NCBI GenBank assembly: GCA_035299065.1 | Contig: DATGXI010000046.1 | Location: 1-27,214 of the forward strand | DNA from: DASPJQ01 sp035299065 | GTDB lineage: Bacteria; Bacteroidota; Bacteroidia; Flavobacteriales_D; UBA2798 | Length of the DNA stretch: 27,214 nucleotides | Direction of reading: 5' to 3' | Shown: piece after piece, positions 8,121 through 14,295 of the stretch | Layout: each line of letters begins with the position of its first letter | Numbering within the stretch: the stretch's first letter is position 1 | Made by a program: the position numbers and the translations under genes | The notes under the pieces: model-generated | Databases searched by the model: none | Told to the model about the DNA's origin: nothing | The model's input: only the letters and a program-made list of their open reading frames with translations

Positions 8121-9512
8121 ATGATTAACCTGGGTAAATACCTTATGTTGTTGTGCCTGCTTTTTGCAATCACTTTTTCTGACGCACAAAAAAACCTTGT
8201 ACCAAATCCGGGGTTTGAAGAAGCGATTCCAAAAAAACCCTCACGTACATTCAATGCAATCAATTCGCCTAATTTTCCAATTGTAAAAGACTGGGCCCAA
8301 CCAACAGCTGGTTCTGCCGATTATTATAATTCTGATAAATCAACCATATGGGGAACCCCGGTAAAAAAAGCACGAAGTGGTCAGGGGCGTGCCGCAATAA
8401 TTGCCAACCCAAAAAAATTAATTGAGTATACCGAGTACATCACAACAAAATTAACCGAGCCACTTGTTGAAGACAAATTATACATGGTCAAAATGTATTA
8501 TTCACTGGACAGGCGTTGCACCCATTTTGCGCCATCCATAGGCATCAATTTTACCATTGATTATTTAAGCACCAACAATACACAAACACTTCCCGTAAAA
8601 CCCCAATTGGTTTGCACCGACCCGGTAAAAAATTCCAGTTACGAAGGATGGATTGAGCTTAGCGGTGTTTATAAAGCCTATGGTGGCGAACAGTACCTTA
8701 CAATTGGCTGTTTTGATACGCGCAACAGCATACCAATAACCGGCCGAAAAAAGTATTTGCCTGTTTCAAAACTGGATTCAGAAAACCATATTCGCGATTA
8801 CGCATATTATTATATTGACGATGTATGCGTAACCGAAATTACCGATGATCCATTTTGCCAAAATTGCTGCCCGGTAGTTCTAAACAAAAACAAAGCATAC
8901 AATAATTTTGTTTTTATGATTGATATATCATCGTCAATGTATGATGGCGGGTATATTTCAGAGGTGAAAAAAGCAGTGGTTGATTTTGTTGACACACTTG
9001 GAAAAAACGATTTGGTTTCAATTGTAACGTTTGATGGGCATAGTTATGTTTTAGCTAAGGGAATTCCAGCTTCCGAAAAAGACAGCATTGTAAACCTGAT
9101 TGGCACCATTTCAGCCGGATCGTCAACCAACATAAACAAAGCCGTGTCTACCACCTATTACTTGATGGACAGTTTATATATACCAAATGGGAACAACCGT
9201 GTAATTCTTGTAAGCGATGCTGTTTTTGAATTATCAAAGGAAAGCAGCAGCCGAATTAAAAACGCATATAAAAGCAAAAATGTTGCGTTTACCATGGTTC
9301 AATTTGGCAACCAATACAATGCTGCGCTTGAAAAAGTGTGTAAAAAAACAAATGGGAATTATGGGCGCACCAAAAACCAGGAAATGAAAGTGATTCTTCA
9401 AGGACAGCTTGACCATGCAAATGAAGATGACTATACGCCTGAAAACAAAAAGGCGGGGAGATTTAAAATTGTAAGAGTTAGTACATTGTTACCGCCAGAG
9501 CCTCAGAAATGA
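8121..9512 (+). CDS. Secreted von Willebrand factor A domain protein
   Basis: A 463-residue exported protein. Residues 1-22 form a signal peptide, probably cleaved before or after the QK at 23-24. The mature start NLVPNPGFEEA opens a jelly-roll-like domain (about 24-245) of the kind often found in front of OmpA-like domains in Bacteroidota. A short cysteine cluster (CQNCC) links to a VWA domain (about 262-440). The metal-ion-dependent adhesion site is intact: D268, S270 and S272 in DISSS, a threonine in SSTNINKA and the aspartate of VSDAVFE. VWA domains bind proteins through a divalent metal, so an adhesion or complex-assembly role at the cell surface is likely. There is no C-terminal sorting domain, and the partner is unknown. 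Confidence 0.85.
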   Translation: MINLGKYLMLLCLLFAITFSDAQKNLVPNPGFEEAIPKKPSRTFNAINSPNFPIVKDWAQPTAGSADYYNSDKSTIWGTPVKKARSGQGRAAIIANPKKLIEYTEYITTKLTEPLVEDKLYMVKMYYSLDRRCTHFAPSIGINFTIDYLSTNNTQTLPVKPQLVCTDPVKNSSYEGWIELSGVYKAYGGEQYLTIGCFDTRNSIPITGRKKYLPVSKLDSENHIRDYAYYYIDDVCVTEITDDPFCQNCCPVVLNKNKAYNNFVFMIDISSSMYDGGYISEVKKAVVDFVDTLGKNDLVSIVTFDGHSYVLAKGIPASEKDSIVNLIGTISAGSSTNINKAVSTTYYLMDSLYIPNGNNRVILVSDAVFELSKESSSRIKNAYKSKNVAFTMVQFGNQYNAALEKVCKKTNGNYGRTKNQEMKVILQGQLDHANEDDYTPENKKAGRFKIVRVSTLLPPEPQK

Positions 9513-9683
9513 TTTACTACGTGTTTGCAGTAACGTCATGATTCGTTTTTTTCTACGCATTATTTACATCCAAAGTCAAAAAAACCGAGAATCATCAAAA
9601 GTGTGGTTATAAACTTAAGTTGATCAATTTTTCTTATGTTAACCGAAACATAAAGTTTTGTTAAGCGAGGTTCGTTTTAGATT

Positions 9684-9704
9684 GACTACGGAGAGGAGTC
9701 ACAC
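9684..9704 (-). repeat. REP-like imperfect palindrome, copy 1
   Basis: GACTACGGAGAGGAGTC followed by ACAC. Its reverse complement reads GTGTGACTCCTCTCCGTAGTC, which matches the palindrome at 10241-10259 apart from two mismatches and a two-base gap. It is in the same orientation as copy 2, about 54 bases away. Confidence 0.55.
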
Positions 9705-9737
9705 CCTATCGAACAATATTCCCTGTATATTCCCCCC

Positions 9738-9756
9738 GACTCCAGCGTAGTCGCAC
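9738..9756 (-). repeat. REP-like imperfect palindrome, copy 2
   Basis: The reverse complement reads GTGCGACTACGCTGGAGTC. The first 8 and last 6 bases are identical to the palindrome at 10241-10259 on the other side of the transposase pseudogene, in inverted orientation. It directly abuts the transposase stop codon. Confidence 0.6.
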
Positions 9757-10219
9757 TCATTCAGACGCCAATTCAAAAAGATACTCTTCTTTAAATTCAA
9801 CGTCAAATTCTTTTAAGAGGTTTTTGTATTCCTTTTCAAAATTTGATTTGGAATGATGTTGCTTTTGGTTTGCGATATAATTCATGATTTTCCTGACATC
9901 CCATGCGCTATTTGAAAAAGCACCAAAGCCTTCTTGCCATGAAAAAGGGAAGCGCGTTAATTTTTCATTTTTGATAAACGTGCAAGATGATTTTTTAATT
10001 TCCCTGACAAGATCTGAAAGGCAACAGTTGAGTTTCATACCAATTAAAATATGAATATGATCCGGCATTCCGTTAATTGCAGGAACATACTGGCCCTTTG
10101 ATAGAATTACACCTGTAATATATTTATGAAGCCTTTCTTCAAAATCAGAAGTTATGAGCTTGCCGGTTTTTTACAGCAAACACCACCTGTATGTGGATTT
10201 TGGAGAATGTGTCAGACAT
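9757..10219 (-). pseudogene. IS200-like/REP-associated tyrosine transposase, frameshifted
   Basis: A Y1 transposase (HUH family) that cuts and joins single-stranded DNA, here broken. The N-terminal part starts at an ATG at 10217-10219 and reads MSDTFSKIHIQVVFAVKNRQA, the usual family opening. The frame then reaches a stop at 10145-10147. The rest continues in another frame as LITSDFEERLHKYITGV, then the HUH motif in MPDHIHILIG, SWQEGFGAFS and the catalytic-tyrosine helix NYIANQKQHH. The frames differ near 10156-10160; the family's usual spacing fits loss of two bases (one inserted base is the alternative). Repaired length would be about 154 residues, normal for the family. An in-frame ATG at 10068 gives a 103-residue fragment lacking the first strands. 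REP-like palindromes lie on both sides. A sequencing error is possible. Confidence 0.87.
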
Positions 10220-10240
10220 GTGTGAGCGTGTTTGTATAAG

Positions 10241-10260
10241 GTGCGACTCCTCCGGAGTCG
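10241..10260 (+). repeat. REP-like palindrome, copy 3
   Basis: GTG followed by CGACTCC (10244-10250), a three-base spacer and GGAGTCG (10254-10260): a perfect 7-base inverted repeat. It sits 22 bases upstream of the transposase ATG and is inverted relative to copies 1 and 2. Confidence 0.65.
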
Positions 10261-10301
10261 TAAAATATGCTCGTATGTTCTGAGAACTGTTTCAGATCAA
10301 A

Positions 10302-10337
10302 AACCCCCGTGCAGTGGTTGGGCCATACACGGGGGTT
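10302..10337 (-). terminator. Intrinsic terminator of recA (bidirectional)
   Basis: A perfect 10-base stem, AACCCCCGTG (10302-10311) with CACGGGGGTT (10328-10337), around a 16-base loop. On the minus strand it is followed by TTTTTGAT, fitting the end of the bcp-recA transcript about 90 bases past the recA stop. On the plus strand it is followed by a longer T-run (10338-10347), so it should also stop transcription from the left. Confidence 0.85.
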
Positions 10338-10426
10338 CTTTTTTTTTATTGGGGTATTTTGTGGTCCATGAATTTATTCGCGGGCCAATAATGCATTCAG
10401 CTTATCGCAAAGACAATACTGCTTAA

Positions 10427-11434
10427 TTACGCCTCTACTGGCTGTAATTCGCTTTTAATTCTTGCTTCAATTTCTTCTGCAAGTTCAGGGTTGTCTTCCA
10501 GTAATTGTTTAACAGCATCGCGGCCTTGTCCCAATTTTGTTTCATTGTAACTGAACCAGCTTCCGCTTTTTCGTATAATTTCCTTCTCAACACCTATATC
10601 AAGTACCTCGCCCATTTTGCTAATACCCTGACCATACATAATGTCAAATTCAGCTGTACGGAATGGAGGAGAAACTTTATTCTTCACCACTTTCACACGT
10701 GTACGGTTTCCTATTACTGCTTCACCATCTTTGATTTGTCCTGTTCTGCGAATATCCAAACGTATCGAGGCATAAAACTTCAATGCATTACCACCCGTTG
10801 TTGTTTCAGGATTTCCGAACATTACGCCAATTTTTTCGCGTAACTGGTTAATGAAAATACAGCAACAACCTGCTTTATTAATAGAGCCTGTAAGTTTACG
10901 CAATGCTTTTGACATCAAACGCGCCTGCAATCCCATTTGGCTATCGCCCATTTCACCTTCAATTTCTGCTTTTGGCGTTAAAGCCGCAACCGAGTCAATT
11001 ACGATCAGATCAATAGCGCCTGAACGAATTAAATTATCAGCTATTTCAAGTCCCTGCTCACCGTTGTCAGGCTGCGAGATCAATAAATTTTCTACATCTA
11101 CACCAAGCTTGGCTGCATAAAATTGATCAAATGCATGCTCAGCATCTATTATAGCGGCAATTCCACCCTTTTTTTGCACTTCGGCAATAGCATGGATTGC
11201 CAGTGTTGTTTTTCCTGACGATTCAGGACCGTAAATTTCTATAATACGTCCTTTCGGGTAACCGTTAATACCAAGTGCCATGTCAAGCGATAATGATCCT
11301 GATGAAATAGATTCAACTTGCTCAACAGCGCCTGAGCCTAATTTCATGATGGATCCTTTGCCAAATGTCTTTTCTAACTTGTCAAGGGTTAATTGTAGTG
11401 CTTTCTGTTTTTCTTTGTTTACTTCGGTTGACAT
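10427..11434 (-). CDS. recA: Recombinase RecA
   Basis: The 335-residue DNA strand-exchange ATPase that drives homologous recombination and SOS induction. Walker A is GPESSGKTT (residues 69-77) and Walker B is LIVIDSVAAL near 140. The L2 and ATP-sensing region FINQLREKIGVMFGNPETTTGG is typical of bacterial RecA. The core is complete and the C-terminal tail is short, with acidic residues (EDNPELAEEIEARI). The ATG at 11434 is 5 bases after the bcp stop, so the two genes form an operon. No clear LexA-type operator was seen in front of recA or bcp. A strong terminator follows. Confidence 0.99.
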   Translation of the reverse strand: MSTEVNKEKQKALQLTLDKLEKTFGKGSIMKLGSGAVEQVESISSGSLSLDMALGINGYPKGRIIEIYGPESSGKTTLAIHAIAEVQKKGGIAAIIDAEHAFDQFYAAKLGVDVENLLISQPDNGEQGLEIADNLIRSGAIDLIVIDSVAALTPKAEIEGEMGDSQMGLQARLMSKALRKLTGSINKAGCCCIFINQLREKIGVMFGNPETTTGGNALKFYASIRLDIRRTGQIKDGEAVIGNRTRVKVVKNKVSPPFRTAEFDIMYGQGISKMGEVLDIGVEKEIIRKSGSWFSYNETKLGQGRDAVKQLLEDNPELAEEIEARIKSELQPVEA

Positions 11435-11439
11435 AGTAA

Positions 11440-11946
11440 TTAGTTTTTATTGTTTAACGATTCTAAAATTTGCTTTGTATGGTTTATTGTATTTACGTTT
11501 TCAATGATGCATTCAATGATTCCTTCTTCATTAATTATAAACGTTGTGCGTTTAATACCTTTAAACAGGTTAATGCCCAGGAAGTGCTTTGGGCCCCAAA
11601 CACCATAATCATGAATAATCTTCATATCGGTATCGGGTACTAAAGGAAAGGGAAGTTCGTAACGCCCCATGAATTTAGCATGGCTTTGCGCATCATCGGC
11701 ACTTATGCCAATGATGCTAAAGCCCTGATCAGTAAGATCTTTATAATTGTCTCGTAGGTTGCAGGCCTGCAATGTACAGCCGGGAGTGAGGTCTTTAGGG
11801 TAAAAGAACAGAATCACCTTCTTGCCCTTTAAATCCGCTAAAGACATCTCCTTGCCGCACTCACTCTTAAACCTAAACAACGGGGCCTGGCAGCCCACTT
11901 TTAAATGAGTCATTCCTAAAACGCTATTTGACAGCTTTGTCGTCAT
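11440..11946 (-). CDS. bcp: Thioredoxin-dependent peroxiredoxin, BCP type
   Basis: Cytoplasmic thiol peroxidase of the AhpC/TSA superfamily that reduces hydrogen and organic peroxides with electrons from thioredoxin. The motif FFYPKDLTPGCTLQACNLRD carries the peroxidatic C57 and the resolving C62, five residues apart, as in atypical 2-Cys BCP/PrxQ enzymes. Length is 168 residues from the first ATG. A second ATG at 11913 (MTHLKVGCQAP) gives 157 residues, close to the usual BCP length, and could be the real start. It is the first gene of a bcp-recA operon. A TAATTTTA promoter-like element lies 10 bases upstream. Confidence 0.95.
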   Translation of the reverse strand: MTTKLSNSVLGMTHLKVGCQAPLFRFKSECGKEMSLADLKGKKVILFFYPKDLTPGCTLQACNLRDNYKDLTDQGFSIIGISADDAQSHAKFMGRYELPFPLVPDTDMKIIHDYGVWGPKHFLGINLFKGIKRTTFIINEEGIIECIIENVNTINHTKQILESLNNKN

Positions 11947-11956
11947 TTTGTTGACG

Positions 11957-11964
11957 TAAAATTA
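11957..11964 (-). promoter_or_regulatory. Candidate -7 element (TAATTTTA) for bcp-recA
   Basis: TAATTTTA on the minus strand, 10 bases before the first bcp ATG; fits TAnnTTT(A/G). Confidence 0.35.
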
Positions 11965-12493
11965 ATCAAAAAACGTTACGTACAAATTTCGCTCAAAAAA
12001 AATTAATGAACAAGCCCTTATTCCTTTATAGTTATAAACAGGATATGAAAACCGCATTGTTAGCATTAATAAAATGATTATCATGCATTTAAATCTACGA
12101 TATGAACAACAAAAACGACCCTGAAATCGTCCCAAAAAAAAATTAAAAATATTTTAGGCCGGGGGCCAAAACCTTGCCCATATTTTGATCAAAAAAGCCA
12201 AAACCCAACCAACCCATGCTTAAAAACCCATCAAAAGCCCGGAACCCAAAACACACCGCAAATCCTGATTCAACACCAAATTCTCAAAATCCCTGCTTTT
12301 CGTACTTTCAAAAAACAGGCCTTAACACGTTAACTATTATTTCCATAAACAGCAGCCGCAAATAAATCTTTACGTATTCTCCTTCTTCATCCAATTCCAA
12401 TTTGTGCTTTTCACTTTCACAATTGTTCAAAAGCGACTCAAAAAAAATGTCAAAACACGCTTTTCTCCTATAAGCCATACCCCGTATCCTTTC
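11965..12493. other. Gene-poor, C-rich/G-poor intergenic stretch
   Basis: About 530 bases between bcp and guaA with no convincing gene. Part of it is strongly skewed: by my count 12181-12300 has 39 C and 9 G on the plus strand. GGCCGGGGGCC at 12158-12168 is a short palindrome next to an A-rich run, giving a weak terminator-like shape for a minus-strand transcript. A minus-strand open frame of 57-66 codons (12308 to about 12505) is possible but unsupported. Confidence 0.5.
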
Positions 12494-12501
12494 TATATTT
12501 G
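12494..12501 (+). promoter_or_regulatory. guaA -7 element (TATATTTG)
   Basis: TATATTTG is an exact match to the Bacteroidota -7 consensus TAnnTTTG and ends 5 bases before the guaA ATG, predicting a leaderless or near-leaderless mRNA. No clear -33 TTTG partner was found. Confidence 0.55.
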
Positions 12502-12506
12502 CGCCC

Positions 12507-14036
12507 ATGCATGAATCAATACTGATCCTTGATTTCGGATCACAATACACCCAATTAATTGCCCGAAGGGTTCGCGAATTAAATGTCTACTGCGAAATTC
12601 ATCCTTATAATAAAATTCCTGCCGATCTTTCATCCGTTAAAGGTGTTATACTTTCAGGCAGCCCTTTTTCAGTACGTGACCCACAAGCTCCCAATCCCGA
12701 TCTTGAACTTTTTAAAAAGAAACTTCCGCTCCTGGGTGTTTGTTATGGTGCACAACTCATGGCGCACCAATACGGTGGTGAAGTTTTACCGTCAAAACAC
12801 CGTGAATACGGCAGGGCCAATCTTTCATATGTAAATGAAAATAACCAGCTATTTAAAGGCGTTAGCCTTAATTCACAAGTGTGGATGAGCCATGCCGACA
12901 CCATTACCAAAATTCCTGAGCACTATGAAATTATTTCAAGTACTAAAGACGTTAAGTTTGCAGGCTACCAGGTAAAAGGTGAACAAACCTACGGCATACA
13001 ATTCCATCCCGAGGTGTATCATTCAACTGACGGGTCAACACTGCTCAAAAACTTTGTGGTTGATATTTGCGGTTGTTCGCAATCCTGGACACCCGATTCG
13101 TTTATTGACACAACCGTTTCAGACCTTAAAAAAGAAATTGGTACCGATAAAGTAATTCTTGGCTTATCAGGTGGTGTTGACTCAACAGTAGCCGCAGTTT
13201 TATTGCACCGCGCCATTGGCCCAAACCTGCATTGCATTTTTGTTGACAATGGTTTATTGCGCAAAAATGAATTTCAATCGGTACTTGACCAATACCAGCA
13301 CCTGGGCTTAAACGTAAAAGGTGTAAACGCAGCTGAACAGTTTTATGCCGAATTAAAAGGCGAAAAAGATCCCGAGAAAAAACGCAAGATCATTGGTAAA
13401 GTTTTCATTGATGTATTTGATGCCGAATCACACAAAGTAACCGATGCCAAATGGCTGGGACAAGGCACCATTTATCCTGACGTAATTGAATCCGTTTCAG
13501 TAAAAGGTCCAAGCGCAACCATCAAATCGCATCACAACGTAGGCGGTTTACCCGATTTCATGAAACTAAAAGTAGTTGAACCACTAAAAACATTGTTTAA
13601 AGACGAGGTTCGCAGGGTAGGCAAATCACTGGGCCTTTCACCTGAATTGCTTGGCCGCCACCCTTTCCCGGGGCCAGGCCTTGGAATTCGCATCCTGGGT
13701 GACATTACCGCTGAAAAGGTACGCGTTTTGCAAGAGGTTGACTATATATTCATAAACGGACTGAAGGAAAATAATTTATACAATGATGTTTGGCAGGCTG
13801 GTGCCATGTTGTTACCGGTGCAGTCAGTAGGTGTTATGGGTGATGAGCGTACCTATGAAAACGTTGTTGCATTGCGCGCTGTAAGTTCTACTGATGGTAT
13901 GACGGCTGACTGGTGTCACCTACCCTATACTTTCCTGGCAAATATTTCAAACGAAATAATTAATAAAGTAAAAGGCGTTAACCGCGTGGTATATGACATA
14001 AGCTCAAAACCACCCGCAACCATAGAATGGGAGTAG
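12507..14036 (+). CDS. guaA: GMP synthase (glutamine-hydrolysing)
   Basis: Converts XMP to GMP using ATP and glutamine-derived ammonia, the last step of guanine nucleotide synthesis. The 509 residues hold both parts. The class I glutamine amidotransferase (about 1-190) has nucleophile C79 in GVCYGAQ and the H167/E169 pair in GIQFHPEV. The ATP pyrophosphatase has the P-loop SGGVDS at 221-226. The dimerisation domain has HPFPGPGLGIRILGD and the conserved end PPATIEWE. Nothing is missing. The ATG at 12507 gives the standard N terminus (ILILDFGSQYTQLIARRVRE). The LysM-protein gene follows about 260 bases downstream, after a repeat-like segment. Confidence 0.99.
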   Translation: MHESILILDFGSQYTQLIARRVRELNVYCEIHPYNKIPADLSSVKGVILSGSPFSVRDPQAPNPDLELFKKKLPLLGVCYGAQLMAHQYGGEVLPSKHREYGRANLSYVNENNQLFKGVSLNSQVWMSHADTITKIPEHYEIISSTKDVKFAGYQVKGEQTYGIQFHPEVYHSTDGSTLLKNFVVDICGCSQSWTPDSFIDTTVSDLKKEIGTDKVILGLSGGVDSTVAAVLLHRAIGPNLHCIFVDNGLLRKNEFQSVLDQYQHLGLNVKGVNAAEQFYAELKGEKDPEKKRKIIGKVFIDVFDAESHKVTDAKWLGQGTIYPDVIESVSVKGPSATIKSHHNVGGLPDFMKLKVVEPLKTLFKDEVRRVGKSLGLSPELLGRHPFPGPGLGIRILGDITAEKVRVLQEVDYIFINGLKENNLYNDVWQAGAMLLPVQSVGVMGDERTYENVVALRAVSSTDGMTADWCHLPYTFLANISNEIINKVKGVNRVVYDISSKPPATIEWE

Positions 14037-14080
14037 TTAATTATGAATTTTGAATCGCGAATAATGAATTGGTTTTATTT

Positions 14081-14207
14081 GGGCGTGTCCCCTCTGATTC
14101 GAAATTTTGAATTCGAAATTCGGAATTACACCGGGGCCGGGCTTTCGCCTATAGTCCTCGCCCTCCATTCTTCCGGGCTGCGGGCTATTTGGCTCAATCC
14201 CTCACGC
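14081..14207 (+). repeat. Putative GC-rich dispersed repeat with AT-rich insert
   Basis: A non-coding, locally GC-rich block. It begins GGGCGTGTCCCC (14081-14092), continues with CCGGGGCCGGGCTTTCGCC (from 14131) and ends CTCAATCCCTCACGC. From memory, this start and end resemble a dispersed element common in Bacteroidota intergenic regions. Between the GC-rich parts lies an AT-rich piece with ATTCGAAATT twice (14097-14106 and 14111-14120) around GAATTC. No copy elsewhere in the window, so the repeat status is inference. Confidence 0.4.
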
Positions 14208-14284
14208 AATTACCCCACACATCAACGTTCGTTCTGTAAAACACACGAATAATAAAAATCGTTACAATAAATTATACAGTCACT

Positions 14285-14292
14285 TAAATTTG
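14285..14292 (+). promoter_or_regulatory. -7 element (TAAATTTG) of LysM-hemF operon
   Basis: An exact TAnnTTTG match that ends 3 bases before the ATG at 14296. The upstream TTG at 14290-14292 is part of this element, which argues against using that TTG as the start codon. Confidence 0.5.
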
Positions 14293-14295
14293 AGA

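Larger units (their letters stand above)
9513..9756. other. Intergenic stretch holding REP-like palindromes
   Basis: Non-coding region between the VWA gene and the transposase pseudogene. Apart from the two palindromes at 9684-9704 and 9738-9756, I see no gene, RNA or clear terminator here. Confidence 0.5.

Noticed and set aside
9513..9683. Possible tRNA or small RNA in the gap after the VWA gene
   Set aside because: No cloverleaf, CCA end or conserved RNA motif could be found by eye.
10166..10172. A-AAA-AAC slippery heptamer in the transposase 5' part, as a programmed frameshift site
   Set aside because: A -1 slip there enters a frame that stops after a few codons (CCG GCA AGC TCA TAA). 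The downstream reading frame needs +1 or -2, so ordinary -1 recoding would not restore the protein.
9684..10260. Repeated palindromes as a CRISPR array
   Set aside because: Only three imperfect copies with irregular spacing and mixed orientation, no cas genes; REP-type palindromes explain them better.
10232..10426. Plus-strand 64-codon open frame between the transposase and recA
   Set aside because: It spans the recA terminator hairpin and T-run, and its translation has no recognisable features.
12308..12550. Minus-strand open frame of up to 80 codons overlapping the guaA start
   Set aside because: The longest version runs into guaA coding sequence; shorter versions (57-66 codons) have no recognisable domain, promoter or conservation visible here.
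14043..14252. Plus-strand 69-codon open frame after guaA
   Set aside because: It runs through the GC-rich repeat-like element and has no protein-like pattern; best explained as non-coding.
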